Source of the DNA: Simmondsia chinensis | Taxonomy: Eukaryota > Streptophyta > Magnoliopsida > Caryophyllales > Simmondsiaceae | NCBI GenBank assembly: GCA_018398585.1 | Contig: JAGTTD010000005.1 | Coordinates: 34,908,750 to 34,972,749 of the forward strand | Direction: 5' to 3' | DNA length: 64,000 bases | Part shown: positions 32,241 through 43,382 of the stretch, piece by piece | Position numbering within the stretch: the first letter of the stretch is position 1 | Layout of the letters: every line of letters starts with the position of its first letter | Translations under genes and position numbers: made by a program | Notes under the pieces: model-generated | Told to the model about the DNA's origin: nothing | Seen by the model: the letters and a program-made list of their open reading frames with translations, nothing else | Database searches by the model: none

Positions 32241-33508
32241 TCAATATAAAGAGTTGTTGCCAGCATCCCTTGGCGCATTGCATCTAAAGCACTCTGTTCG
32301 ACTTGCAAAATTATGCTCATTACATCCATACCTGCATTATAATTTGAACCACATTAATATCATATTATTGAACTACACTTAATATAAAAATATCATTTAT
32401 TTCTATTTGTTTTTTTTTCTCTGATATACTACTGTGAAATTTGTTCTCTTACTTATCAAAAAAATTTATAAAAATATCATGCACTGTTAAAGGCATGATA
32501 AAAAGTAAGCTACCATTATAGTATATCTAGTATCTGTGTACTTATCGTGAAGACAACCCTATAAAAGACGACCCATGACAAGACATATTGTGTATGTGTT
32601 TCGGGTCTCTCGTTATGAGATGCCAGTTTTATATCGCAAATTCTTTCGCTACTTAGCGAAAAAATGTATTTATAGTGGAAAAAATACAAGTACATAATAT
32701 AGCCCGATATAGCCCACAAAAGCATGAAAATTAGACCTTGTCATAATATATAATATTATAGTGATATGACATATCAATATTTTTTGGTGAAAATTATTTG
32801 GATTCTGCTATAAATTCAATATATTTCTGCATGTGATATTTATACGATCAAATTTTCAAACTCACGATATTTTATTATATATTTATTAAAATGTTAGCAT
32901 ACTCAGGTAATAAATGCTCAAATGTATAGATATTAAGGTGATAATTTCTCAACAATTAAATATATAAATTAGATACATATCATTATTGGAAAAAAAAATT
33001 GTTAGTTTTATTTACCGGGACGATAACGAAGGCTTCTAGATTCTTCTTATATTGAAATTATTCTGACATGAACAAAAACGAATACCCTAACAATAGCACT
33101 TAGTTACCTAGTGCAAATCCAATCGCCAGACTTCCACCCAGTTCGGCTGCTACCGCCACTGCCGCCACCGCCAAACCCAAACCCTCGAGACCGTCCACCC
33201 ATATCACCACCGTCATAGCCGCCAGCGCCGCCTCCCGACTCCTCCTTGTAGGCCCCACACTTGAAACAGCTGGAGCGACTAGCGAAGTTATGAGCCCCGC
33301 AATTCCCAACGGAACAGTACCAATCTCCAGGCCTGACATCCGGGCCAGAGAAGCCACCTCCAAAGGAAGAGCCACCGCTGGCTCCAGACCTAATTCCGAA
33401 GCTGGAGTAGTCACCGAACCTAGGCTCACCACAACGGTGGCAAGATTCCCTCCTCTGAAAGTTGAGGTGGTTACATGATTTGCAGTTCCAGTCTCCTGGC
33501 CTACTCAT
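32241..33508 (-). CDS. RanBP2-type zinc-finger protein, two coding exons
   Basis: Coding region is complement(join(32241..32331, 33108..33508)), 163 residues. Exon 1 ends ACT AG|gtaact. Exon 2 begins after ataatgcag|G, and the join keeps frame and restores the third finger. Three RanBP2 fingers of W-x-C-x(2-4)-C-x3-N-x6-C-x2-C type are complete: residues 4-30 (C9, C12, C23, C26), 59-88 (C65, C70, C81, C84) and 128-155 (C132, C137, C148, C151). They are separated by Gly/Ser-rich linkers. Layout, start MSRPGDWNC and the motif HNFASR match a conserved plant family of small, probably RNA-binding proteins. Without the splice the frame stops at TAA inside finger 3, so the intron is well supported. 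The intron (32332-33107) holds a LINE 3' end. Promoter and 5'UTR are at 35.2 kb. This looks like an intact gene. Confidence 0.9.
32560..32667 (+). mobile_element. LINE 3'-end fragment inside the coding-region intron
   Basis: Reads tgtgtatgtgtttcgggtctctcgttatgagatgcc, then tatatcgcaaattctttcgctacttagcgaaaaaatg, the family 3' end. Antisense to the gene. Confidence 0.55.
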
Positions 33509-33523
33509 GGTTTTTTTTTTTAC
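33509..33523 (-). other. 5'UTR segment of coding exon 1
   Basis: Acceptor candidate ttttatag (ends at 33524), followed by gtaaaaaaaaaaacc and the ATG at 33508. Needed to join the 5'UTR exon at 35134-35198. Confidence 0.45.
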
Positions 33524-33689
33524 CTATAAAAACAAATAAAATAAATAAATAACACCTTCTAAGAAAGGATAATATTGAATATATTTTATTTTTCTACTCA
33601 ATTTATATTTTTTTAAAGTAGTGACATGATGTAATCTTTAAGGAGTACAAAATACCTGTTAAATTTTATCAAGCCTTTAGGTCTAGCCT

Positions 33690-33795
33690 ATAGAGTTACT
33701 ATATATGAGATCTACATATAAAGCCAAGCGAAGTTTCATCCTAATCACTTGACGTTAAGTGAAGTAGCCTACTATGCTAATACATTAATATCTTC
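33690..33795 (+). repeat. Dispersed repeat shared with 54265-54395
   Basis: tagagttactatatatgagatctacatataaagcc...aatcacttgacgttaagtgaagtag...ctaatacattaatatcttct aligns with 54279-54390 (gtcgttatatatatgaggttcacgtataagtc...). Nature unknown; possibly an LTR piece. Confidence 0.45.
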
Positions 33796-34000
33796 TATTT
33801 CACAGCTTCAATGTTTGCCAGGTCTTTGGCTCAGTGCTGCGGACCAGCTTCTCAGGTTGGGGGTCCTCGGAAACAGCCTCCCTTCAGGGTAGCCCCCTGG
33901 AGGGGAAAGGTTGCGTACATCTACCCCCCGACCTTGCTCATGCGGGAGCCCTTGGAGGCACTGTTATTGTTGTTATTGTTGTATTTCACAGCTTCAATGT
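33796..34000 (+). mobile_element. Short SINE/tail insertion with perfect 19-bp duplication
   Basis: The insert 33815-33981 (167 bp) lies between two identical 19-bp copies of tatttcacagcttcaatgt (33796-33814 and 33982-34000). It has a short head of about 36 bp of unknown origin (ttgccaggtctttggctc...), then ggttgggggtcctcggaaacagcctcc and the common tail with gcgggagcccttggaggcactg and a (TTG/TTA)n end. It lies in the 5'UTR intron of the zinc-finger gene, antisense to it. Confidence 0.8.
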
Positions 34001-35110
34001 GGAATACAACTCCGATGGAAGGAGAAAAAGGTAAAAAATAAAGCAAAATATCAAAAATCTAAAGTCCGCAGCCTACATGGCCTAGTTTGTCTACTCAATA
34101 TAGATATTTTGTGATTTGTAAAAATATAGTTGGACATAAAAAATATAGTAATTTATACTTTTTTCCTTGATTTGTGTTTGTAGTTTTTTATTTTTGACAA
34201 ACTAAAAATTAGGATTCAAATTATTTCTCTGATTTTTTGTTTCTATTTCTTCCAAATTTTAGTAAAAACTATGTGTTTATGGTGGAAAATATTTTTCCCT
34301 CCACCAAAAAAAAATGGTTCGCCTCAATTTTTAAGGGGATGCCAATTTGTTTTTCAATAAGTAAAAAGAGGACAGTATTGTCAAGGAAATATATAATGTC
34401 CTCCGAAAGAAGAACAAGAAAGAAAAGATTACAAAAAGCTTCGCTCTCGAATGTTAATTTCAGATCATGATTGAAGCCTGGCATACAAGTTGTGCCTACC
34501 TTTGGAGGGAAAGTCAACTGCTCCTTGTCGGAGGAAAACATTTTTCACATAAGATATGATTACTAAAATTTTACGTGAAAACATAATATAAATAAAATGG
34601 AAGATATTTTCCATCAAATCAAACAAAGCATGCTCTTATTGTCATCTAAATAACAAAATACAAAAAGGGCAATAAAAATTTAATGCTTCATTTCATTCTA
34701 TGGAAAATATTTTCTTCATTGAATATTTTCTATTTTACCTTAAAATTTTTTCTTTTTAGTTAAAGAAAATAGTTTCATTTTATAAATATGCACGAGGTTA
34801 TGCCTCACAGTTTGTGTTGGCTTGGGCATTGCTCTTTCGAATATGCATGTTTTGTATTGAATTGTTACACGCTGTTTATAAAAAAAGCGGTTTACGATCG
34901 GCCAAGTTGAAACTAAAATGAATTATGTGACTTGAGATTACAACAGATAACGTTTTCCCCTCCTTGAAGAAAATTGCTTTCCCTTTCATTGATTGGAAGT
35001 TAATTTTCCTTCAGTGGAGGAAAATATTTTTTATGTTTGTGATTTTTACTATGAATTTAAGTAAAGAACAATTCAATGACAAAGGAAAATATTTCCGTCA
35101 AAACAAAGAA
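34001..35110. other. 5'UTR intron sequence with repeated aaaatattttcc motifs
   Basis: Between 34237 and 35100 there are several direct and inverted copies of gga(a)aatattttcc with neighbouring cctccac/ggagg and caaacaaagc words, also seen near 5460, 30680 and 56250. It may be a decayed MITE cluster. No coding evidence. Confidence 0.4.
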
Positions 35111-35133
35111 AGACTCCGAAAAAAGATATTTAC

Positions 35134-35198
35134 CTTGAGAGAGAGATAGAAATGAGAGAAGGAAAAAAACACAAGAGGGAAACTAAATGGTGCATGGC
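35134..35198 (-). other. 5'UTR first exon of the zinc-finger gene
   Basis: Minus strand: CT-rich leader (cttctctcatttctatctctctctcaag) ending at a consensus donor caag|gtaaat (35134/35133), about 30 bp downstream of a TATA box. The transcription start is estimated. Confidence 0.55.
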
Positions 35199-35220
35199 TT
35201 TGCTTGCAAGGGTGAGGGTG

Positions 35221-35232
35221 GGTATATATAGT
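35221..35232 (-). promoter_or_regulatory. TATA box of the zinc-finger gene
   Basis: Minus strand ctatatatacc, followed by caccctcaccc and the CT-rich leader. Correct spacing for a core promoter. Confidence 0.6.
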
Positions 35233-35534
35233 AGGATAATAACAACAATATATTATAGGTACTCAAAAAAAAAAAAAAAAAATTTTGTTTATATCTTAAA
35301 TATCTATGATTTAATACTATATTTAAGATAATATTATTATCAGAGAAAAATTGTTACTGATAAAGTAAGATTGTAGATTTTAAGACAATTTTATATTCTC
35401 ATTGTTTGTAAGTTACAGCATTATTTTGGCAATAACAGTTTTTGCCATGACAATAAAAACTCCCCATTTTTGTAGTCTATTAATTTTTTGACACATATTT
35501 AATATATAAATTTGGTATATGAATAAGATATATA
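35233..35534. other. Upstream region of the zinc-finger gene
   Basis: AT-rich. A-tract at 35265-35281. No further element identified. Confidence 0.35.
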
Positions 35535-35620
35535 CAACATTGCCGTAGTGCATTGCTTTGTTCATGATGCGCAATTATGCCTTTCTCCAGAGACTGTGGT
35601 ATTTCAGTTTTTTTATTTTT
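35535..35620 (+). repeat. LINE-derived fragment
   Basis: gtagtgcattgctttgttcatgatgcgcaattatgcctttctccagagactgtggtattt matches the end of the zf-RVT fragment at 14850-14935. Confidence 0.4.
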
Positions 35621-36282
35621 AAAATATATATAAAATTTTAACATATTTAAATATTTCTAAAATATTTAGAGTTATTTTAAATGTAATTTCATATTTTTTT
35701 AAAATTTTTTCTCTTGTTTGTTCAAAAGCCACTTAACCAAAAATTAACTGGATGTTAACATTAAAAAGTGACATTAAATTTTTTTTAAAATTAAAATAGG
35801 TAGGTGTTTTTTAAAATCCCATCTAAAATTTATGTGATTTTTAGTAAAAAAAAACCGAAAAAAGAAATTTCAGTACAAGAAAGAGAAGAGAGAGAGAGAG
35901 AGTTGAAAAAGAAAAAGATTAATTTTCTTTTGAAGAGCATTGAGCTGGCCGAATTTAGACTGAAAATATAAAAAGAAAAAGAAAAATAAACAAAAAAGAT
36001 AGTTTGTAGTCTTTATATGAGATTCTATTCCAATTAAAGTTGGACTAGATTTTTGAATTTAGCAATAGTATGTGTATTGATATAATAAATTTAATTATTT
36101 ATGTTAAAAATATTAATTTATAAATAGTATGTATGTAATTTGATATTATTTTCTATAACTTAATAATTTTATTGTAATATTTAGTATATACACAGATATA
36201 TGTGACTTGATTAGTTTTTTTTTTTAGCTTGGTTATTTGATTTGAATTTTATAGATGTAATTTTGTTTTGCTTTTTAAGACT
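35621..36282. other. AT-rich intergenic stretch
   Basis: (AG)n at 35881-35902. No gene seen. Confidence 0.35.
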
Positions 36283-36410
36283 GGACGCTCTTCACAAACA
36301 AGTTCACGACAATTTTGTAGAGGTAAGGTTGAGAACAACTCATCCTCCTACATCCTGTCTTAGTAGGAGCCACTTTGAAGCATTAAGTTTGTTGTTATTG
36401 TTATTTTCAA
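36283..36410 (+). mobile_element. Diverged SINE/tail fragment
   Basis: aggtaaggttgagaacaac...tcctacatcctgtcttagtaggagccactttgaagcattaagtttgttgttattgtt keeps the order of the common tail (ctacatc, ggagcc, gaggcatt, TTG run) but is strongly diverged. No duplication found. Confidence 0.5.
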
Positions 36411-36592
36411 TTTTCAGAAAACTAAAAATCAGATTTTAAAATAACTTCTTTTGTTTTTATAATTTACCCTTTTTTTTTTATTATAGTTTTGGTTTGCTTT
36501 GCTTTAAGGGGTTACTTTGAATAGGTGGGGAACACATGTACATCTACATTCCCACAAATTTCCTATCTCAATCTTGCCTGGATACCTTTTGC

Positions 36593-36637
<45 letters not shown>
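36593..36637. repeat. (TAA)n microsatellite
   Basis: About 15 units of aat/taa, next to a LINE 5'UTR. Confidence 0.9.
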
Positions 36638-37155
36638 TAGATAAAAATAAGAAAAAATTTGGTTAGGTACTCTGGAAGTAATGATAATTTCATATCTACA
36701 ATTTTATAGGAATTCTCTCTCAAGCATTCCATCTACCCATGCCTCTACCTAATGCTAGCCACACGTGATGGCGCATGTAACCCCCTACACCGCCGTAATC
36801 ACAGCTCGTTGGTCGCTGGCCTGTCCTCTTCCTTGTCGTACCACTATCAACTCCGGCGATGCTCATTTTGGTGGTGTTTTTCAGATCTGGAAACTAGGTG
36901 TTGTGGGTCATTTACGATGATGTTTCTTTAGTTTGGTGGTCACACCGGTGGTCATGTGCTGTGGTTCTAGGGTTGGGGTTGGTGATTCTGAGTGGGAGAC
37001 AAGTGTGGCCCCTTACCCTGGCAGTGAAGCTATCGAGTCCTCCTCCTCTGCTCATCTTTAGGGTAGCGTTGAAGCAGGTTTGGCGGTGTAGGCACTACCA
37101 TTTGTCGATAATCTTCTGTCTCCGCGTTTGCTATACTAACTGGGCTGCATAAGCC

Positions 37156-38380
37156 ATGGATGGGTCACAAGCGCGCAAGTGGTGCGGTAAGGAATAACGT
37201 TTTTCCATTTTTGTGGAGAATCTTCCAAATCAGATGAACAATCAATGGTTGAAGATCCTATTTTCTAATCACTGGGTGGTTGTGGATTCTTTTGTGCCTC
37301 GAAAAATAAGGAAGCTGAAAAAGGATAGATTTGCGTTTGTGCGCTTTAGAAGTAGGGTAGAGACTGAGAGAACTATTAGAGAAGCAAATGGATCTAGCTT
37401 GGTAACAATAGATTGGAGGTGAGTTAACCAAGCAAGGGGAGTAGAGAGCAACAGAGCAATGATGATTGTGGTGTAAACGATCAGCTTAACACAAAGAGGA
37501 ATCAGAGAACTTTTGCAAATGTGGTTAGAGAAGGTCGTCTAGGGAAAACTGGGTTAAATTCAATGAACGCCAAGATTGAAAACATAGAGGTGATAATCGG
37601 AAAGGTAGGTCGAGCCAACATGATAGAAGAAATTGTGAAGACCATAGGGATTGATAAAAAAATCATTCATCTGAAACAGGTGGACGAGAATTTTAGTAAG
37701 ATAAAAAGGAGTTTGGTTATTGAAACTATGTTGGAGACTAGATCAAAGGCAACCTTATTAGTCTTTATGAGAAGAGGATCAACTTCTATGAAATTTTTAC
37801 CATTGGTGTTAGGAATTTTCTTCTCATGTTTGAATTTATAGAAGAAAGGAAGATATTTTTTCATTTAAGGGCACATTGGAAAAACAAATGGTCTAAGAAA
37901 GTATGTGTTTGGACTGAATTTGAGCAAAATCTGATGAGAAAGGCATGGGTTGCTTGTAAGGGGATGCCTTATCAAGCATGGTCCTCTGATAATTTCCACA
38001 AATTAGTTGAGTAGTGGGGTTTAGTTTTGGAGGTGGGTAGAAAATGCAATTGCTTTGAGTCTTTTGAGGTTTGAAGAGTCCTCATCAAGATTGAGTTTCC
38101 TGAACCAATCAAGGATGTCTTAGTCCTAATAATTGGGCAATCTCAATGCATTGTTCACACATTTGAAATCAATTAGGTTACGGCTGAATGGATTTAGGAG
38201 TGGGCTTTGCTGATGGTGTGAGTGGGATCGATCCTATTGAAGGAAGCATCTCGACTAGCTCTAGTGAGGAGTGAGTGGATAGGACTTTTACACTAGCGAG
38301 CAGTGTTGGTTATATTGATGAAGCTGGTGATGTCATGGGTGCTTCCATATTCATGCCAACCGACTCCAGGGAAAGAGTTT
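37156..38380 (+). pseudogene. LINE ORF1 with RNA recognition motif
   Basis: ATG at 37156 with an in-frame TAA 13 codons later, then VENLPNQMNNQWLKILFSNH, VVVDSFVPRKIRKLKKDRF and FAFVRFRSRVETERTI. This is an RRM with RNP2-like VENLP and RNP1-like RFAFVRF. After a break come VREGRLGKTGLNSMNAK (37521), WVACKGMPYQAWSSDNFHKLVE (to 38014) and SPEPIKDVLVLIIGQ-like text (about 38100-38140). RRM-type ORF1 proteins are known from one plant LINE lineage (BNR-like). They bind LINE RNA. Several stops make this copy inactive. Confidence 0.7.
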
Positions 38381-38382
38381 CT

Positions 38383-39350
38383 GGGAGGTTAGGCCATATT
38401 TAGGGTCTATTCCTTGGTCTTGGAGGGGCATCCTTAGTGTTCGGTCTTTGTGTGATTGAGCATTTACACACATTATTGGAGATGGGCGTGATACTGCACT
38501 TTGGGTTGACTATTGGCTACCCTGTGGTAGTTTGCATGGTTGGTTTCCAACCCGTCTATTGACCTCTACTAGTCACCTTTAGGATTCACGGGTTTCTGAT
38601 ATCATTAAGGGTGATTGATGGAGGTTTCCGCAGGAGAGGGTTAAGCTGCTGCCCATTTGGGATATTGTTGATTTCAAGCCCCATCCGGGCATGGCTGACC
38701 ATGTTAGGTGGATGGTGACCGTTTAGGGATATTCATCACCAGATTGGCATGGGAGATGATCTATAACAGAAGGGAGGAGGACTCCATCCATCATCTTCTT
38801 TGGTTCGCGTTGCACATTCTGAGGCAATCTCGCCTTCTATGGCTTGCCTCCTATGAGCGACTTTGGACCCATGACAGATTGTTGAGACATCATGTTCAAG
38901 GTACCCAAGCTTCATGCGTGCTGTATGGTTTAAATGACGAGTGACATAGCCATCTTTTCTTCGCCTGCAACTTCTCTACTTTTGTTTCGCACATCCTCTA
39001 TTTGGCCCGTGCTTCCTTGGCGTGAGCTCGTCTCCTGGGCCGCTTCTTGGCTCTGTGGTAGTGGGGTGGATGGTGTTCTAGCCTATCTTTGCCTACGATC
39101 TACATCCTCTGGTATGAGCGTAACTTGAGGATTCGGCGCTTTCAGTGCAGACCTTCTTTTGCTATTATTAAGGATAGCACATGATTGGCTGGCAGCCATC
39201 TTATTGCTACTCCTACGCTTCGATGATGCTCATCGTCCCTCTCAGCTTTTGGTAGGAGTGAGGGATTGAGCATTAATTTTGTTTCCGCTATTTTGGCCTT
39301 TGTTTAGCTTTTGCTTTTGTTGGTCATGTTGACCTTTGATGCTTTTTAGC
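38383..39350 (+). pseudogene. LINE ORF2 end: RT C-terminus and zf-RVT
   Basis: Broken frames: SIPWSWRGILSVRSLCD (about 38410), VGDGRDTALWVDYWLP (about 38480), VSDIIKGD, then at 38708-38944 ITRLAWEMIYNRREEDS, HHLLWFALHILRQSRLLWLA, DRLLRHHVQGTQASCVLYG. Then HLFFACNFST and IYILWYERNLRIRRFQ (to about 39150). These are the linker and zf-RVT motifs in the correct order. It connects to ORF1 at about 38380 with no intervening endonuclease. Confidence 0.7.
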
Positions 39351-39501
39351 TTTCTGATTCTTTGTCTTAGACTTTTTTTTTTATTTGTTTATTTTTTATG
39401 TAGGCCTTATTGGCCATATGACTTGGGGTATGCACTTCTTAGACTCGTATATATATATTTTCTCATATATGGTATTTCATACTGACTTACCAAAAAAAAA
39501 A

Positions 39502-40528
39502 ATCGTGGGCACTCCTGTTGCTTTGGTTGTCTTCCTAGATTTTACGGATTCCCCTCAAAGCACTTATAGTGTCAACTTTATTGGTGCCCTTAAGGTAACT
39601 GAGGATGTTGATCGCAATCTTGGTGCGGAAATGGAGGTTTATATTGTTGTTGATGAGGAGGCTTCTGATGAGGTGGTGGGTGAAGATATTATGTGAGGCT
39701 GGTTCAGGTGATGATATTCCTGCTCATGCAAGCTATGAGCACATTGAATGCTTTGTGGAACTTAACTGCAATCTTTTTGAGCCAGTGGTGGACTGCATTA
39801 CTAGTTCTGTGGACTGCCCCATTCCTCCTCTGCCTCTGGTGTAATTAGTCCTACTTTCTATCTTGATATGTCATTTGATGAACTTTACTCAGCCCTCCAA
39901 CGGGCACGTATTACATGGGACTTTCAAAAAAAAATTGGGCTTAAGGTATGATGGTCTTGAATCTAACAAGCATCAACCCTTTTGCTGTCTTGAAGGCGAA
40001 GCCCCTGGTGGGGTTACCCATAAGAAGAAGCAGCATTTAAAAAAGAAGTCGGGATGTGCTTCGTCCCTCATCAAATATTGATGTCATTGTAGCTCTATGC
40101 ATGGATTACTTAAGGCGATGCAAGTTGAGTATCGATTGGAGTGCTAGTGGAAAGCGGTTCCTATCATACGGAAAAGATGTTGTTCTCTATGTTTTTTTGT
40201 GCAGTCTTAGACGGTAAGGTATGCTAGGAGTTTGATCATGTTAGAAGGTTAGGATTGTTTTTATTTTGGAGTGTTAAGTTGAGTTTTGGTGGCGTCTTAT
40301 GACTTATCTAAGTACACACAGACGCAAAGTGCTAGAAGCATTGAGTGCCTCAAGAGTTGGTGCATGTATAGGTGTTTAGGTTTTTGAGGTGTGTTGCTTC
40401 TGTATTTGGGAGCTACTTCTCTTTTTATTTTTGTCATGCTCTTGTGGGCTTCCTCAGGTTCTACTTCAATGGGTGAGCCGGGTTTTATAACTAGAGTTTT
40501 CTCTCTAATTATTGGAAGAAAAAAGTAA
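39502..40528 (+). pseudogene. LINE ORF1 C-terminal fragment with LINE 3' end
   Basis: NFIGALKVTEDVDRNLGAEM, VVDEEASDEVVGED, then in another frame GDDIPAHASYEHIECFVELN (39700-39770) and LYSALQRARITWDFQKK-like text (39880-39930). This resembles the fragments at 10500-11290 and 12740-13640. The sequence then runs into a LINE 3' end at 40385-40528 (ctcttgtgggcttcctcagg...actagagttttctctctaattattgg). No intact frame. Confidence 0.5.
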
Positions 40529-41991
40529 TGATAATTTCTTTTTCAAGTACTTTGAGATTTTAAAATGTTACTGAGATTCCCTCACCTTTGATAAATTATT
40601 TTCAGATACCTTCTTTGTAATAATGTTAAAGGTCCATTAATTCTTTTGTTGCCATGGCACCCAAAACAAATTTTAAAAATGAATTATTCAAACAAAAAGA
40701 CAAAAATAACATTAATACTTTGACTACATTATAAAAATATACGTATTATCTTTTCACCATACATAACTACCGCTTTAGTCATTGTGCACCATCCCTCCAC
40801 TCCTAGGCCTATTTAGGAAAAGAAAACTGCTTTCATTTTTCATTTCCAATTTCCTTATCATCTCTAGTTTTTTCTTTTTTCATTTTCCATTTGAAAAGCA
40901 TGTTTACGAGTAAAAAATCACTAACAACTTTCCAATATAAAGAAAAAAAAGAAAATGTGTTCAAGTAATACCCAAAAGTCATTAGGAATGACTAGTTCAA
41001 GTATATCCGATCCATGAGAATCTAGGAATCGCGATTCCAGTATAAATACAACTTTGGGACACATAATTTTAAAGTGTCAACTGTATATTCATAATGTTGA
41101 ATCAAACACAAAGAAAAAGAGTAACATACTGTTGAAATAGAATGCAAATATAGTTGCATATAATATGCTTAATTATTCTACATGGTAACTCACATGTTCC
41201 TCTTAAGTGTGCCACAAGCATGCTTAACAATTGCAAAGATGGGTGTCGTTAACAACTCATATGGTCCTCTTAGACATCCTCAATGTTGAAGGGTGGGTTG
41301 TGGTTTGGACGTTAGAGTTCATGGCAAGAGTATGAAAACGTGAGAGAAAGAGAAATGGTAGAGTTAGGAGAAAGAGAAGGAAGCTGAGAATGGGAGAAAT
41401 ATCAAGAACCTTGTACAGAGTACAGATGTGAAAAATTCTTGAAAATGGCTTTAAATGGTTTTCCAACAATTTTTCAAGAATATGGGCTTTCAAACAAGTT
41501 TTTCAATTTTCAAGGAAAATTTTTTCCCAAAAAAAAAAAAAAAAATTCTATTTTTAAATAACTCTGATCCTATTTCAGGATCTGGAATTCAATATATATT
41601 ATATATTGCTTTTTAATCGAATCTATCTTAAGATTATATATATTATCAGCTTGCATTTAACCAATATCATTATTCATAATTTGAAAAACAACAGTTTATA
41701 TTTGACACAATATAAGCAAATGTTTTTTAAACATCCTCAAATAAAGGTATACAATAAGTCTTTACTACTAGCTACCCTTTTTTACCCCATTTTTAAACAT
41801 TAAATTTACTTTAAACTCTTGAAATTACGAGATGTGCTGTGGACTATGACAACAAGGAAAACATACAATTTTGGTTTTCTTAATGTTGGTAAGGTCCGAG
41901 GGAGGTAAAATTCCTTTAAAGGGAACCAACATGTCCTAGGTGGGGATTAAACCTGAGTGATTTCTCTAACGTTGGCGTTCTCCATTGCTAA
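40529..41991. other. AT-rich intergenic stretch
   Basis: A-tract at 41529-41545. No gene or clear repeat recognised, except a recurring acacat/aaatgaaa background. Confidence 0.35.
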
Positions 41992-42240
41992 GCCTTTTTT
42001 TTTTTATTAGTAGCGAGGAAAACTCGTGAAACAAAAACTGGCATATCACGAAAAGACCCAAAAAGCGTATACATAGTGTGGGAAAGGGAAAAATACAATA
42101 AACACCTATGAAAGAACGTAACTAATGACCCCATGGCACCCGGAAACAAAAATATGTTAACACGTACCATCAAAGCAAAGAAAAAACTCTCAAAAAAGTG
42201 AAGGAAAACCCCAAACCCGCATGAATAGAACTCAAAATCA
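41992..42240 (-). mobile_element. LINE 3'-end fragment, minus strand
   Basis: Minus strand: ...cttcacttttttgagagttttttctttgctttgatgg, gggtcttttcgtgatatgccagtttttgtttcacgagttttcctcgctactaat and an A-run. Aligns with 51270-51509. Confidence 0.65.
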
Positions 42241-42241
42241 T

Positions 42242-42268
42242 CACACACACACACACACACACACACAA
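42242..42268. repeat. (CA)13 microsatellite
   Basis: 27 bp of CA dinucleotides at the 5' edge of the LINE 3'-end fragment. Confidence 0.9.
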
Positions 42269-42284
42269 CCCCACTAGAGCCTTA

Positions 42285-42450
42285 CTTTAGTGATAGGAGG
42301 CAAGTGAGGAGATATAGTGTTTGCTTTAGGTCAAAAAGGTATGGTGTTCGCGTCCCCCCTTAACTTCTCCCTGAGAAATCCTTGACTTAATCGATTCTTG
42401 TGGTGTGGGAGTCGCTACATTGGTTGGGATTTATTGGGTAACTAGACTTC
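42285..42450 (+). repeat. tRNA-like SINE-type repeat
   Basis: gtgataggaggcaa..., ggtgttcgcgtcccc (B-box-like) and gacttaatcgattcttgtggtgtggg...gggatttattgggtaact pair with 5010-5142. Confidence 0.4.
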
Positions 42451-43139
42451 TCGCTAGCAAAATCATCACATTAAAGATCATACCCAATTATCAACATCTT
42501 AATTCTCCGCCACCAAGCTCTGTGTCGGGCATACAAATTGAGCCCACCCTTTGATACTTATCTTGAAATAAAAAATAACAAAGGAGTGGGGGTCACATCT
42601 CTCAAATTTGAATATTCCACTTTTGTACTTAGTCACAATTGAATGTCTCTTGCATCCATCATGCATTACATTTACAAGTCAAAAGGGTTTCCAACTCAAA
42701 GCCCTAATTATCAATTATTAGCTTAAAGAGAAAATACAAAAGAAACTAAAATAGTATCCTGGAGGGCCCTTTCTTGTCTCTCGTCTTATCATATCATATA
42801 GGGGGCAAAAGAATATGCATTCTCGTATGGGTTTTCTTAGGTAAAATTTTCTTTAAAAGTGATCAGTTTATTCATAATTATTTTTTATTTGTAGTTATTA
42901 GTTTTTGAGAAATTAAAAATGGGTTTTGGAAATGAGTCATTGCAGTAATAACAGTAATAAATAAAATATTTTAAAAATATGTCAAGAAAACTTCTATGAC
43001 GGTGTCCTCGTGGACAACAACCTAACAATAATGTACATTTTTTCTAATTCATGTGTAAGACTATTTTACCATAGAGCGGTTTTCTTCTTTTAAAAATGCA
43101 TTAAGTTTTTTTCCGCCCACATCTCTTGTTCATTTTCAT
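42451..43139. other. Intergenic stretch without gene
   Basis: Nothing recognised. Confidence 0.35.
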
Positions 43140-43250
43140 TGATCTGTTTCTCTTGCATCCTTTGTCCGCTCCTTTGGTTTCACTTTTTGGGATGGTGGCT
43201 TTTGTATAGCGAGTTTCTCGCTTCTTATTGAAAAAGAAAATAGAAAGCAT
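43140..43250 (+). mobile_element. LINE 3'-end fragment
   Basis: Ends ggcttttgtatagcgagtttctcgcttcttattgaaaaag. The hairpin stem gcgag/ctcgc is intact. Confidence 0.6.
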
Positions 43251-43382
43251 TTTTATATTTAAACATAATCATTTTTTTTTTGTTTTTGTTTTTGTAATTG
43301 ACTTTGTAAAATCTTAGTCTTGTGATGAGCCCAAACGATCCAAACTAAAATAATTTATGAGTGTAAACCAATCAAGCCAAGG

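Larger units (their letters stand above)
36720..39501 (+). mobile_element. RRM-type LINE with large internal deletion
   Basis: A GC-richer 5'UTR (36720-37155), ORF1 (37156-38380), then directly the C-terminal part of reverse transcriptase and zf-RVT (38383-39130). Then a 3'UTR with taggccttattggccat and a poly(A) at 39491-39501. Endonuclease and most of the reverse transcriptase are missing between. Confidence 0.7.

Noticed and set aside
36283..36345. LHKQVHDNFVEV as a Ty3/gypsy integrase remnant
   Set aside because: Only about a dozen residues, no neighbouring gypsy motifs, and the stretch runs into a SINE tail.
41988..42266. 92-residue minus-strand frame with Cys-Val repeats
   Set aside because: Translation of a CA repeat and a LINE 3'UTR fragment.
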